From Neptuniibacter pectenicola (GTDB lineage Bacteria; Pseudomonadota; Gammaproteobacteria; Pseudomonadales; Balneatricaceae), in contig NZ_LUTS01000014.1 in assembly GCF_001597735.1 (NCBI RefSeq), positions 1 through 56,810 on the forward strand: a stretch of DNA of 56,810 bases, read 5' to 3'. Each line of letters begins with the position of its first letter. Position 1 is the first letter of the stretch. The translations under genes and the position numbers were made by a program. The notes beneath the pieces are model-generated. The model worked only from the letters and a program-made list of their open reading frames with translations, was not told where the DNA came from and did not search any database. This document shows positions 17,786 through 26,617 of this stretch, one piece after another.

Positions 17786-18483
17786 ACGGCACTAGTCCAT
17801 TAATCTATGTGGTAGAGGATGAGGAAGATCTGGGTAAATTGATCTGCGCGTCCTTAAGCGATTATCGTTATCAAGTGCAGTATTGCGCCACGGGCAAGGC
17901 ATTATTCGCGGCATTGGATAATCAATCACCAGAGATCTGTATTGTTGATTTAAACCTGCCCGATATTGATGGGATGCAATTAGTTAAAGAGCTAGAGCAT
18001 CGCGCCATTGGTGTGATTATCGTGTCAGGCCGTGGAGGCTTAACCGACCGGGTTTTAGGGCTAGAGTTTGGTGCGGATGATTACATTACTAAGCCGTTTG
18101 AACCCCGTGAGTTGGTTGCCCGAGTTCAAAGTTTACATCGACGCTTGGAAAAACAGAAAAAGCAGTTGGAACAGGCACCGAAACAAGCGCTGTTTGCCAA
18201 TTGGTCATTTCAGCCTGAATCCCTTAGTTTAAGTCGGGAGGGGCAGAGTGAATCACTGAGTCGGGCCGAAGGTGACATGCTTTTAGCGTTGTTAACGCAC
18301 CCCTTTCAGATCTTATCAAGGGATCAACTGTTGGGTGAAAACTGTGTACCTTATGATCGCAGTATTGATGTCCGGATGTCTCGGTTACGAAAGAAAATTG
18401 AATCGGACCCGCAGCATCCTGAACTGATTAAAACGGTGTATGGGGCTGGTTATATGTTAACCACGGATGTTAAGTGGCGTTAA
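17782..18483 (+). CDS. PhoB/OmpR-type response regulator
   Basis: 233 residues. The receiver domain has the acidic pocket VEDEED near residue 10, phospho-acceptor Asp56 (IVDLNLPDIDG), Thr/Ser in IIVSGRG and Lys in ADDYITKPFEPREL. The C-terminal winged helix ends in the usual SIDVRMSRLRKKIE and IKTVYGAGYML. Its ATG overlaps the kinase stop by 4 bp, so the pair is co-translated. Because this class binds direct repeats with 10-11 bp period, the TAAC-N6-TAAC elements at 14801 and 19216 are candidate targets. Confidence 0.95.
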   Translation: MNGTSPLIYVVEDEEDLGKLICASLSDYRYQVQYCATGKALFAALDNQSPEICIVDLNLPDIDGMQLVKELEHRAIGVIIVSGRGGLTDRVLGLEFGADDYITKPFEPRELVARVQSLHRRLEKQKKQLEQAPKQALFANWSFQPESLSLSREGQSESLSRAEGDMLLALLTHPFQILSRDQLLGENCVPYDRSIDVRMSRLRKKIESDPQHPELIKTVYGAGYMLTTDVKWR

Positions 18484-18546
18484 GCGTGCCAGCATGATGA
18501 TCATGCTGGCGGCGGGTTAGCACGGTGATCGGCACAAGGCGGTCGT

Positions 18547-19116
18547 TTAGCGCCCCATCGTATAAAATTCCACATTGGGCTGCATTGCACTGATCACGGC
18601 CATACGGTTTGAAAGTCCAAAAAACGCACACACACTGGAAATATCCCAAATATCCTCGTCCGTTAAGCCTTGCATGTAGAGCGCTTCATAATCCTGTTGG
18701 CAGATCTCTTCAGGGGCTCTGCATAGCTTTAAACTAAAATCGAGTATCGCTTTTTGTCGTTCGGTAATGGCTGCGTGCCGATGATTAGTACTGAGTTGAT
18801 CGGATAGCAGAGGATCTTTACTGACGATTCTGAGCACCGCACCGTGGGCGACAACACAATACTGACAGCCATTTGCTGCGCTAGTGGTGACGATAATCAT
18901 CTCTTTTTCTGCGAGGCTAAGGTTCGCTTCCCGCGTCATAATCGCTTGGTAGTAATCAAAAAAAGCACGAAATTCGTTTGGGCGGCGCGCGAGTGTTAAA
19001 AATACATGGGGAATAAAGCCTGTCTTTTCCTGTACCTCAATAATCATCGCCTGAATATCCTCAGGGAGCTCATTTAGGGTACTACAAGGGTAACGGCATA
19101 TAGCGGGATTTAGCAT
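18547..19116 (-). CDS. Peroxidase-related / carboxymuconolactone decarboxylase family (AhpD-like) protein
   Basis: 189 residues. The AhpD-type redox motif is NGCQYCVVAH, with a CxxC pair followed by His at +4. The surrounding helix and the segment GFIPHVFLTLARRPNEFRAF are typical of the uncharacterised peroxidase-related (TIGR01926) family. It is likely a cytoplasmic thiol-dependent peroxide-reducing or disulfide-handling enzyme. AAGGA precedes the ATG. Its promoter region carries the same 14-base element as the liv-etf operon at a similar distance (100 against 114 bp), so it may belong to the same regulon. Confidence 0.85.
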   Translation of the reverse strand: MLNPAICRYPCSTLNELPEDIQAMIIEVQEKTGFIPHVFLTLARRPNEFRAFFDYYQAIMTREANLSLAEKEMIIVTTSAANGCQYCVVAHGAVLRIVSKDPLLSDQLSTNHRHAAITERQKAILDFSLKLCRAPEEICQQDYEALYMQGLTDEDIWDISSVCAFFGLSNRMAVISAMQPNVEFYTMGR

Positions 19117-19215
19117 AACCTGTCCTTATTTTTATAGGGATTATGTTGGCGCTGGTCTATGATCAGCAGAGGTAAGAGTAAAAACAGGAAACGCTTCACA
19201 ATGTTGAGTGAATCC

Positions 19216-19229
19216 TAACGAAATGTAAC
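19216..19229. promoter_or_regulatory. Second copy of the TAAC-N6-TAAC element
   Basis: TAACGAAATGTAAC differs by one base from the copy at 14801-14814. It lies 100 bp upstream of the AhpD-like gene, in the same orientation relative to that gene as the other copy has to livG. On the minus strand a TACTCT hexamer (19180-19175) follows 35 bp away, against 33 bp at the operon. Confidence 0.55.
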
Positions 19230-19287
19230 CAATACTGATTTAATCGCCGTGTTCTAGACCCGCGAGTCGCCGTAAACAGAAGAGCTG

Positions 19288-19791
19288 ATGAATAAAAAAC
19301 GATTACTTAAACAGGTGGTGAGTGCGCTAGAGCAGCTTTATGAAAATGCGGTCTCTGCAGCGGATAGGGCGTATCAAAGTGCGACTGATAAAGAGAATGT
19401 GGCTGAAAATAAATACGACACACTGGGACTGGAGGCTGCGTACCTTGCTGAAGGGCAATCAAGGCGTGTGGCTGAGTGCGAAGCGGCGCTAAGGTCATTT
19501 CAACGGCTGCTGGCATCAAGTGAAGATGAGACGCTACCTGCTGATGAGATCGGCGTAGGCACCTTGGTTGTGTTACGTGATCATGGGGAGGGGGTTAAAT
19601 GCCTACTCATTGGGCCGTTAGCGGGTGGACTCAAAGTGGACCTCCGTGATCAGAGCGGATCAAACGAGGTTATGGTTATCACGCCTTCATCACCTTTAGG
19701 CAAAGCATTAATGGGGTTGGGTGTTGATGATCAGGTGGATATATCTAGCGCGGGTGAAAAGCGCTGTTACATTGTGACGGCGTGTTATTAA
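19288..19791 (+). CDS. GreA/GreB-like RNA polymerase-binding protein
   Basis: 167 residues. The N-terminal 75 residues form a charged coiled coil with ENKYDTLGLEAAYLAEGQ, close to the Gre-type N-domain. The C-terminal half (IGVGTLVVLRDHGEGVKCLLIGP, then VITPSSPLGKALMGLGVDD) matches the GreA/GreB C-terminal FKBP-like domain that docks on the RNA polymerase secondary channel. It is therefore a third-type Gre factor paralogue rather than GreA or GreB itself. It diverges from the AhpD-like gene. The RBS is weak (AGAAGAG). Confidence 0.75.
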   Translation: MNKKRLLKQVVSALEQLYENAVSAADRAYQSATDKENVAENKYDTLGLEAAYLAEGQSRRVAECEAALRSFQRLLASSEDETLPADEIGVGTLVVLRDHGEGVKCLLIGPLAGGLKVDLRDQSGSNEVMVITPSSPLGKALMGLGVDDQVDISSAGEKRCYIVTACY

Positions 19792-19831
19792 GGGGGAACC
19801 CAATAGACATGCAGCTATCCCGTGCCGCTGT

Positions 19832-19868
19832 CATTATTGATTAAGCCAGTAATGCTTAATCAATAATG
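19832..19868. repeat. Perfect 14-bp inverted repeat between convergent genes
   Basis: CATTATTGATTAAG (19832-19845) and CTTAATCAATAATG (19855-19868) with a nine-base loop. It sits between the convergent Gre-like and periplasmic protein genes and probably works as a bidirectional terminator, although it is AT-rich and lacks a T-tract. Confidence 0.6.
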
Positions 19869-19913
19869 GGTCCGTAGGTATCGCTAGGGTGTCTTTAGTC
19901 AGGAGAAAGGCGC

Positions 19914-20381
19914 TTAATTCATTTTAGCGAGTTTAACTAAGGTATTTAACGCCACCTTCAAATCTTCTAGTGCTTGACCGGAAGGAACGGACTTTTTGCC
20001 GCACTCATTGATAGCGACAGCAAAGTCGGTGTAAAAGCGGGTGTCTTTGTATCTTTTCTTAAAGTTGTTCACGATGGTGAGTTTATAAGCATCAACCTGC
20101 TGTTGCATCGCCTCTGCTTTTGTTGCATCGCCGCCATTAAACTTTAAGAGGCCGGGGGAAACAATCTCTTGTTGAATGAAGTTGTCGTAGCCCTCTAAAC
20201 CTACTCGCACTGCTTTGATATCTGCTTGTGGGTATTTTTCCGGTGCATTATCAAGCTTATATTCGACAAAATCGATAATGCCTTGGCACTGCTGCATATC
20301 ATTAACGGAAGGGGCGGCGGTAGCCGGCAGTGTGAAAGAGAGTGTTAGTGCAGTTAATAAAATAGGGGAGTAAATTTTCAT
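19914..20381 (-). CDS. Exported protein of unknown function
   Basis: 155 residues. A clear signal peptide (MKIYSP, hydrophobic core LLTALTLSFTLPATAA, cleavage after ATAA/AP) predicts a periplasmic location. Two Cys remain in the mature part (about residues 33 and 132), which could form a disulfide. The rest is helical and Lys-rich. I do not recognise a family. AAGGAC lies 7 bp before the ATG. It may be co-transcribed with the PaaI-like gene upstream, but a terminator hairpin lies between. Confidence 0.7.
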   Translation of the reverse strand: MKIYSPILLTALTLSFTLPATAAPSVNDMQQCQGIIDFVEYKLDNAPEKYPQADIKAVRVGLEGYDNFIQQEIVSPGLLKFNGGDATKAEAMQQQVDAYKLTIVNNFKKRYKDTRFYTDFAVAINECGKKSVPSGQALEDLKVALNTLVKLAKMN

Positions 20382-20412
20382 TTGATAGTCCTTTACCTAA
20401 AGCGTTTAAGTT

Positions 20413-20446
20413 AAAAAATCACGGTTATGTAACCGAATGATTTTAT
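20413..20446 (-). terminator. Terminator behind the PaaI-like gene
   Basis: CGGTTA-TG-TAACCG (20422-20435), flanked by AATCA and TGATT, forms a hairpin. On the minus strand it runs into a TTTTTT tract (20418-20413). Confidence 0.7.
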
Positions 20447-20457
20447 TTAGTATGTTA

Positions 20458-20874
20458 TTAATCGTTACGTTTTTTGGGCGGGATAGCGTAGGTTCCAGTG
20501 ACGTGAGCGACGGGCTCCTCTTCGTCGGCGGAATACAACGAAACCTCACCAACAATAAGGCTTTTGCCAACTTTCAATAATGAGCACTTAGCGACAAGGT
20601 CTTTGTCGGCACGTGGCTTACGGAGAAAGTTGATCGTTAAGTTGGTTGTAACAGCAAGGGCGACTAAGCCTATTTCACCTAAAATCGCCACATAGAGGGC
20701 CACATCTGCAACGGCCATTAATGTCGGGCCTGATACAGTGCCGCCAGGGCGTAGCTCGTCATAACCTATTTCATGTCGAACCGAGGCACCACGATGCCAA
20801 ATATCATCTATTGTGCATTTTGTCTGGGGAAATTCAGTTTTTAGAAACGCTGCTAGTTCTTCTTTGGAAAGCAC
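20458..20874 (-). CDS. PaaI-type hotdog-fold thioesterase
   Basis: 138 residues with the hotdog signature VRHEIGYDELRPGGTVSGPTLM and later LTINFLRKPRADKDLVA and VTGTYAIPP. These enzymes hydrolyse acyl- or aryl-CoA thioesters in the cytoplasm. The start is GTG at 20874 with AAGGTG just upstream; no ATG is available at the conserved N-terminus. It stands alone between the FemAB-like gene and the exported protein gene. Substrate unknown. Confidence 0.85.
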   Translation of the reverse strand: MLSKEELAAFLKTEFPQTKCTIDDIWHRGASVRHEIGYDELRPGGTVSGPTLMAVADVALYVAILGEIGLVALAVTTNLTINFLRKPRADKDLVAKCSLLKVGKSLIVGEVSLYSADEEEPVAHVTGTYAIPPKKRND

Positions 20875-20967
20875 GAGTCACCTTAATTAACGAACGCAGC
20901 GTTTAAGTAGATAGGACGCTACAGGGATAGTGGCATATCCGCTAAAAAATGAAAATAGCCGAGGGTT

Positions 20968-22104
20968 TCATTCCCCGCCTTCTTTAAAGGGCAGGTATTG
21001 ACTGAGTTCAATCATCTGCTCATCGACCCTGTCGGTTTCCTGCACAATAAAGTTTTTAATCGCTTGGTTAAAACCGACCTCTTTAACATAGTGTGCAGAC
21101 CATGTGGCGACAGGTTGAAAGCCTCGCTGGATCTTATGTTCACCTTGAGCACCAGAGTCAAAGCGTTGTAAGTGGTTTTGTATGCAGTAATCGATACCTT
21201 GGTAATAACAGGTTTCAAAGTGAAGGCTGTCGTATTCGTCAAAGCAACCCCAGTAGCGGCCATACAGGGTGGTTGTATCTTTGAGGGAAAGGGCGGCTGC
21301 GACCGGTTGTTCTCCACTCATGGCGAAAACAAGGAGTAGATTCTCGGGCATCGTGTCTTGGAGCTGAAAGAAAAAGGCTTTAGTGAGGTAAGCATCACGC
21401 CCGCGTTTGAGGTAGGTCATGCGGTAAAAATCATAAAATTGCTCGATCTGTTCTGGCGTTATCTCATGGCCGCTGAGTTGTATATGAGTGATCCCTTGGT
21501 TGACCACTTTTTGCCGTTCTTTTTTAACGTTCTTGCGCTTTCTTGAGGTGAAGTGCTGTAAAAAGTGTTCAAAACTTTCATAGTTTTTATTAAACCACTG
21601 ATACTGGCATCCCTTACGGCGCATTAAGTTAGGGTGGGCTAAATGAGCGGCTTCATCGTCGGTGGGAAATAGCAGGTGAAATGAATGAGCATCGAGCTTT
21701 TCACAGAGCGCTGGGAGTTGTGAGCGAATGACATGGAGTAAAGGCTCAGGGTTTTGTTGTGTGAGTAAGCGAGGTCCCATAACCGGTGAAAAGGGGATGG
21801 CACAAAGAAGCTTGGGGTAATAATCCAGCCCGTGTTTTTGATAGGCCTCCGCCCATGCCCAATCGAATACGTACTCACCATAGGAGTGGTTTTTAAGGTA
21901 GAGGGGCATGATCGCGATCGTGACACCCGCTTCTTGCAGCTGTAGGTGCATAGGCTGCCAGCCGGTTTTGGCGCTGACGCTGCCGGATTCCTCAAGTGCA
22001 TATAGGAATTCATAGCGGATAAAGGGGTTATCTGTTGGACAGAGGCTATTCCAAAGGGCTTTATCTATGGCACTGATTTTATAACTGAATTTTATTTCCA
22101 GCAT
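20968..22104 (-). CDS. FemAB-like / GNAT-fold N-acyltransferase (COG3146)
   Basis: 378 residues of the COG3146 (DUF482) family, proteins with a peptidyl- or acyl-transferase fold. Recognisable segments are NPFIRYEFLYALEESGSV, the basic TSRKRKNVKKERQKV block, YLTKAFFFQL, LYGRYWGCFDE and FDSGAQGEHKIQRGF. Family length about 380. Targets have not been shown experimentally as far as I know. It diverges from the HIT gene. Confidence 0.85.
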   Translation of the reverse strand: MLEIKFSYKISAIDKALWNSLCPTDNPFIRYEFLYALEESGSVSAKTGWQPMHLQLQEAGVTIAIMPLYLKNHSYGEYVFDWAWAEAYQKHGLDYYPKLLCAIPFSPVMGPRLLTQQNPEPLLHVIRSQLPALCEKLDAHSFHLLFPTDDEAAHLAHPNLMRRKGCQYQWFNKNYESFEHFLQHFTSRKRKNVKKERQKVVNQGITHIQLSGHEITPEQIEQFYDFYRMTYLKRGRDAYLTKAFFFQLQDTMPENLLLVFAMSGEQPVAAALSLKDTTTLYGRYWGCFDEYDSLHFETCYYQGIDYCIQNHLQRFDSGAQGEHKIQRGFQPVATWSAHYVKEVGFNQAIKNFIVQETDRVDEQMIELSQYLPFKEGGE

Positions 22105-22244
22105 CGTGTTGGTACCCGCATCCCTTTATTGTTGCTAAGCTTTGTTTGAGAATAAAGATTCTGAACAACCTTTTAAACACATTTATAGGTTTATCTTTTA
22201 CTGATTGTATAGGTTCTTATAACCTTGCATGCAGGAGTATGAAA

Positions 22245-22688
22245 ATGGACGAGTTAGAACTTGAGTTTGAACTATCCCCCCAGCTCGCAGCTGATTGTAT
22301 TGTATTGGGGGACTTTCCCGTTAGTCGTTTGTTGCTGTTGAATGATGCTAATTATCCTTGGTTTATCTTAGTGCCCCGTCGGGCGGGGGTGACAGAGATC
22401 TACCATCTTTCCGATGAAGACCAGTGTATTTTAATGAAGGAATCCTCATTTTTATCCTCTAATCTTGCGGATGCTTTTGCGGCTAAAAAAATGAATGTCG
22501 CGGCGTTGGGTAATATGGTGCCCCAGCTACATATTCATCATATCGTGCGTTATGAGTCCGATAAGGCTTGGCCTGCGCCGGTTTGGGGTAAGTTTCCGGC
22601 ACAACCCTACAGTGCTGAACAGCTAGACGATGTGCGCTCTAAACTTGAAGTGTTGTTAGCCGGTGAGCTTACTTTTGAGCTTCATTAA
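22245..22688 (+). CDS. HIT domain protein
   Basis: 147 residues. The segment MVPQLHIHHIVR is the histidine triad region of a bacterial HIT subfamily in which the third His of the canonical H-x-H-x-H is not in the usual place, followed by WPAPVWG typical of that subfamily. HIT proteins are nucleotide hydrolases or transferases. The start at 22245 is chosen because AGGAG lies 7 bp upstream; an ATG at 22239 is too close, and the longer frame from 22146 has no site. Followed by a hairpin at 22732-22752. Confidence 0.85.
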   Translation: MDELELEFELSPQLAADCIVLGDFPVSRLLLLNDANYPWFILVPRRAGVTEIYHLSDEDQCILMKESSFLSSNLADAFAAKKMNVAALGNMVPQLHIHHIVRYESDKAWPAPVWGKFPAQPYSAEQLDDVRSKLEVLLAGELTFELH

Positions 22689-22731
22689 ACCGGTCGGTGC
22701 GTTAACCTCTTAAGTGAAATTTTGACGTGTA

Positions 22732-22752
22732 AAGCGGGCCTTAGGTCCGCTT
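22732..22752 (+). terminator. Terminator-like hairpin behind the HIT gene
   Basis: AAGCGGGCC-TTA-GGTCCGCTT, nine pairs including one G-T, without a clear T-tract. Confidence 0.5.
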
Positions 22753-22921
22753 AGTGTCTTGTTCGTGAGGGACAGGTTAAAGCGCTTCTATTCTGTTAAA
22801 TCCACTTCTGATAACTCTTTCTGCGATCAATGGCGGTAGGGGCCTGTCACCATCAAATAATTCAGGTATAATCCGCCGTTTTTAGTGGGTTTATCCTTAG
22901 CAGTTTGAGGACTTATTTCGA

Positions 22922-23155
22922 ATGCCAATCTTTGATTTTAAGTGTGAAGGCTGTGGTCACGAATTTGAGAAGTTAGTTCTTAAAAGTGATGCACCAGCGC
23001 CGGTTTGTGTTTCATGCGCCAGCAGTGAGGTTATTAAAAAAGTATCTGCACCGGGTTTTCGTTTATCAGGCTCCGGTTGGTATGAAACAGATTTTAAGAC
23101 CGGTAAGAAGAAAAATCTTGCCGGTACACCAGACAGCTCTGCCAGCTCAAGCTAG
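22922..23155 (+). CDS. FmdB-type zinc ribbon protein
   Basis: 77 residues. Starts MPIFDFKCEGCGHEFE, with CxxC pairs at 8/11 and 29/32 that bind zinc, then GFRLSGSGWYETDFK, the usual FmdB-family tail, and a Ser-rich end. These small putative regulators are commonly encoded just before aspS, as here (81 bp). The exact role is not known. Confidence 0.9.
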   Translation: MPIFDFKCEGCGHEFEKLVLKSDAPAPVCVSCASSEVIKKVSAPGFRLSGSGWYETDFKTGKKKNLAGTPDSSASSS

Positions 23156-23236
23156 CGAAGCAGACTGGATAGGTTATTAATTCATAGACGATCTGGCGTA
23201 CGTTGGATCTATTTAAGTTAACAGGAACAGTAAATT

Positions 23237-25000
23237 ATGCGCAGTCATTATTGCGGCGATCTTAGAAAAGAGCATATCGGTGAAGACATTACACTGGCAG
23301 GTTGGGTACACCGTCGCCGTGACCACGGTGGCGTTATCTTCCTAGACGTGCGTGACCGTGAAGGTATCACACAGGTTGTATTTGACCCCGATCGTGAAGA
23401 GAGTTTTACTCTTGCTGATAGCTGTCGTAATGAGTTTGTTATCGAAATTAAAGGGACAGTGCGTGCGCGTCCTGAAGGTACAACTAATACTGATATGCCG
23501 ACGGGTGAGATCGAAGTATTAGGTAAAGAACTGGTTCTATTGAACAAGTCTGAAACACCGCCATTCCAGTTGGATGAGCATCAACAGGTGGGTGAAGATG
23601 TTCGCTTGCGTCATCGCTACATCGATCTACGCCGTCCTGAGATGCAGGAAAAACTGCGTTTCCGTTCTAAAGTATCTAACTCGATCCGAAACTTTCTAGA
23701 TGATAACGGTTTCCTCGATATTGAAACCCCTATTCTTAACCGTGCAACACCTGAAGGTGCGCGTGATTTCTTGGTGCCAAGCCGTATCCATGAAGGGGCT
23801 TTCTTCGCATTGCCGCAGTCACCGCAGCTGTTTAAACAGTTGTTAATGGTGTCGGGTTTTGATCGTTATTATCAGATCGCTAAATGTTTCCGTGATGAAG
23901 ATTTACGTGCGGATCGTCAGCCTGAATTTACCCAGATTGATATTGAAACATCCTTTATGGATGAAGAATCAATCATGGGCCTAACAGAGAAAATGATCCG
24001 TAAACTGTTCCTTGAGCTTAAGGGTGTTGATCTGGGTGATTTCCCACGCATGCCTTACTCTGAAGCGATGCAACGTTTTGGTTCTGATAAGCCAGATCTT
24101 CGTTTCCCAATGGAATTGGTTGATGTTGCTGACCTAATGGCCGAGATTGAGTTCAAAGTCTTTGCGGGGCCTGCAAAAGACCCTAAAGGTCGTGTTGCTG
24201 CACTTAAAGTACCGGGCGGCGCTAAGCTGACACGTAAAAATATCGATGATTACACTAAGTTTGTTAGCATTTACGGTGCTAAGGGCTTAGCTTGGATCAA
24301 AGTAAACGAAATTGAAAACGGCGCGAATGGCCTTCAGTCACCTATCATCAAGTTCTTGGGTGATGATGTGACAATGGCGATTATGGAACGCTTAGGTGCA
24401 GAAAATGGCGATATCGTTTTCTTCGGTGCCGATCAAGAGAAAGTGGTTTCTGAAGCGCTAGGTGCTTTACGTATCAAAGTGGGCGAAGATCTTGAGATGT
24501 CTCAGCGTGAGTGGGCGCCTTTGTGGGTTGTTGACTTCCCGATGTTTGAAGAGACGAGCGAAGGTGGTTTAACCGCTCTTCATCACCCATTTACCGCGCC
24601 AAGCTGCTCGCCTGATGAGCTTAAAGCTGATCCGCTAGCTGCGTTATCGCGTGCTTATGACATGGTGCTTAATGGTTGTGAACTGGGTGGCGGTTCTATC
24701 CGTATCCACGATCAAGAGATGCAAGCTAAAGTGCTTGAGATCTTAGGCATTTCTGATGAAGAAGCTGAAGATAAATTTGGCTTCCTACTCACGGCTCTAA
24801 AATTTGGTGCGCCTCCGCATGGTGGTTTAGCATTTGGTTTAGACCGTTTGATTATGCTGATGACCGGTTCAGATTCTATTCGTGAAGTTATCGCTTTCCC
24901 TAAAACGCAGAGTGCATCTTGTCCGATGACCAATGCGCCGGGTGAGGTTAGCGCTGTTCAGCTTCGTGAATTAAATATTAAGTTGCGCAAAACGCCGTAA
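23237..25000 (+). CDS. aspS: Aspartyl-tRNA synthetase
   Basis: 587 residues, the bacterial AspRS length. It has the OB-fold anticodon domain ([21 protein letters not shown]), class II motif 2 [18 protein letters not shown], the bacterial GAD insertion in the middle, and motif 3 [15 protein letters not shown]. It charges tRNA with aspartate in the cytoplasm. AspRS of organisms without AsnRS may also charge tRNA-Asn; this cannot be judged here. The start has AACAGGAAC upstream. A strong hairpin follows at 25057. Confidence 0.97.
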   Translation: MRSHYCGDLRKEHIGEDITLAGWVHRRRDHGGVIFLDVRDREGITQVVFDPDREESFTLADSCRNEFVIEIKGTVRARPEGTTNTDMPTGEIEVLGKELVLLNKSETPPFQLDEHQQVGEDVRLRHRYIDLRRPEMQEKLRFRSKVSNSIRNFLDDNGFLDIETPILNRATPEGARDFLVPSRIHEGAFFALPQSPQLFKQLLMVSGFDRYYQIAKCFRDEDLRADRQPEFTQIDIETSFMDEESIMGLTEKMIRKLFLELKGVDLGDFPRMPYSEAMQRFGSDKPDLRFPMELVDVADLMAEIEFKVFAGPAKDPKGRVAALKVPGGAKLTRKNIDDYTKFVSIYGAKGLAWIKVNEIENGANGLQSPIIKFLGDDVTMAIMERLGAENGDIVFFGADQEKVVSEALGALRIKVGEDLEMSQREWAPLWVVDFPMFEETSEGGLTALHHPFTAPSCSPDELKADPLAALSRAYDMVLNGCELGGGSIRIHDQEMQAKVLEILGISDEEAEDKFGFLLTALKFGAPPHGGLAFGLDRLIMLMTGSDSIREVIAFPKTQSASCPMTNAPGEVSAVQLRELNIKLRKTP

Positions 25001-25056
25001 ATGGCTTTTTAGCGTCACCGTCACCTTGCTCCTTTGGGGCATATATAGCATTAAAT

Positions 25057-25080
25057 ATAAGCTGCCTTCGGGCAGCTTAT
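25057..25080 (+). terminator. Terminator of aspS
   Basis: ATAAGCTGCC-TTCG-GGCAGCTTAT, ten pairs around a stable TTCG tetraloop, then TTTGTATTT. Confidence 0.85.
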
Positions 25081-25131
25081 TTGTATTTATAGATCACTAT
25101 TTTAAACAATACGGTAGATAGGGAGAGGGTG

Positions 25132-25872
25132 ATGGCAGGTCATTCTAAGTTCGCTAACATCAAGCATCGCAAGGCAGCGCAAGATGCTAAGCGTGGCAAG
25201 GTTTTCACTAAACTCATTCGAGAGCTCGTTGTGGCAGCGAAAGAGGGGGGTGGTAATCCTGATGATAATCCGCGTTTACGGGCGGCGGTCGACAAAAGCC
25301 TCGGCGCAAATATGAAACGCGACACCATTGATAAAGCGATTTTACGCGGTGCGGGTGGTGCAGAAGGTGACAACTATGATGAGCTAACCTATGAAGGGTA
25401 TGGCTCTAATGGTGTGGCTATCCTTGTTGAGTGTATGACCGATAATGTCAATCGTACAGTTGCGGGTGTGCGTGCTGCCTTTAATAAATTTGGCGGCAAC
25501 TTAGGGACAAGCGGTTCTGTTGCTTACCTATTTGAAAAGAAAGGCCAGATCACCTTTGCGGATGACATGGATGAAGAAGCGGTCATGGATGCGGCATTAG
25601 AAGCGGGAGCTGATGATGTTGTGACACATGAGGATGGTTCGATCGATGTGTTCACCGATTGGCATGCTTTTATGGATGTAAAGCAGGCAATGGACGAGGC
25701 GGGTTTACCGTCAGTTCATGGTGAGATCGCGATGATTCCCTCCACAACCGTTGAACTTGATGTTGATACGGGGCGTAAGGTATTGAAGTTGATTGATGCG
25801 CTAGAGGATTTAGATGATTCTCAAAACGTTTATCACAATGCCATTATCCCTGAAGAATCGATGGACGAGTAA
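25132..25872 (+). CDS. yebC: YebC/PmpR-type protein (TACO1 family)
   Basis: 246 residues. [23 protein letters not shown] is the family N-terminus, followed by [21 protein letters not shown]. YebC-family proteins act as DNA-binding regulators in some species and as ribosome-associated factors helping proline-rich translation in others. GGGAGAGG lies upstream of ATG 25132; a GTG one codon before is unlikely. The gene is in the usual place between aspS and ruvC. Confidence 0.95.
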   Translation: MAGHSKFANIKHRKAAQDAKRGKVFTKLIRELVVAAKEGGGNPDDNPRLRAAVDKSLGANMKRDTIDKAILRGAGGAEGDNYDELTYEGYGSNGVAILVECMTDNVNRTVAGVRAAFNKFGGNLGTSGSVAYLFEKKGQITFADDMDEEAVMDAALEAGADDVVTHEDGSIDVFTDWHAFMDVKQAMDEAGLPSVHGEIAMIPSTTVELDVDTGRKVLKLIDALEDLDDSQNVYHNAIIPEESMDE

Positions 25873-25976
25873 ACTGACGCAGGGTTTGTGTTGCCACGCG
25901 ATTTACACGGCTGTCCGGCCTTTTCGTATATCGGTGTAGACGGGGGTTTTTAAAAAGAGAGGACTACTGTATGATT

Positions 25977-25996
25977 TGCTGTATAAATAAACAGTA
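25977..25996 (+). promoter_or_regulatory. LexA box (SOS operator) of the ruv operon
   Basis: TGCTGTATAAATAAACAGTA matches the E. coli LexA consensus at 17 of 20 positions and keeps the CTGT-N8-ACAG core. It lies 58 bp before ruvC. A half-site CTGTATG lies just upstream. Confidence 0.85.
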
Positions 25997-26053
25997 TTTC
26001 ATCCAATTGATCTCTCTTTTAAATCGCCACTCTACGTAGACTGTATTAAATCG

Positions 26054-26572
26054 ATGCTTATATTAGGAATAGACCCCGGTTCGCGTATAACCGGTTACGG
26101 TGTGATAAACAGCGTAGGCAATAAAAATGAATATGTTGCCAGCGGCTGTATTCGCATTAAAGGTGATGAACTGCCTGAACGCTTACAGCAGGTTTTTGCA
26201 GGGGTTGCTGAGGTTATAGAGCGTTATTGCCCCCAAGAGATGGCCATTGAGCAGGTATTTATGGCGCGCAATGCCGATTCTGCTTTAAAGCTGGGTCAAG
26301 CGCGGGGCGTTGCCATTGTGGCAGGAACCAATGTGGACCTGCCTGTCTATGAATATGCAGCGCGTAAAGTAAAGCAGTCGGTTGTTGGCAAAGGGTCGGC
26401 GGATAAAGCGCAGGTTCAGCATATGGTGGCTCAAATTTTGAAGTTACCCGGTTTGCCTCAAGCGGATGCTGCCGATGCGTTGGCGATTGCGCTTTGTCAT
26501 GCACATACACGTAGCAGCTTAATCAAAACTGCGGGCAGTATGTCTTCGCGGAACGCTGGTTGGCGCCGCTAA
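26054..26572 (+). CDS. ruvC: Holliday junction resolvase RuvC
   Basis: 172 residues. The RNase H-like nuclease has [15 protein letters not shown] (Asp7), MAIEQVF and the C-terminal [15 protein letters not shown] acidic pair. It cleaves Holliday junctions after RuvAB branch migration. First gene behind the LexA box. Unlike the usual order, ruvA does not follow directly: a TRIC-family channel gene lies between. Confidence 0.97.
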   Translation: MLILGIDPGSRITGYGVINSVGNKNEYVASGCIRIKGDELPERLQQVFAGVAEVIERYCPQEMAIEQVFMARNADSALKLGQARGVAIVAGTNVDLPVYEYAARKVKQSVVGKGSADKAQVQHMVAQILKLPGLPQADAADALAIALCHAHTRSSLIKTAGSMSSRNAGWRR

Positions 26573-26617
26573 TTTTTTGGCTGTTTTCGCAGCACTATTA
26601 CTTAAAAGAGCTTAATC

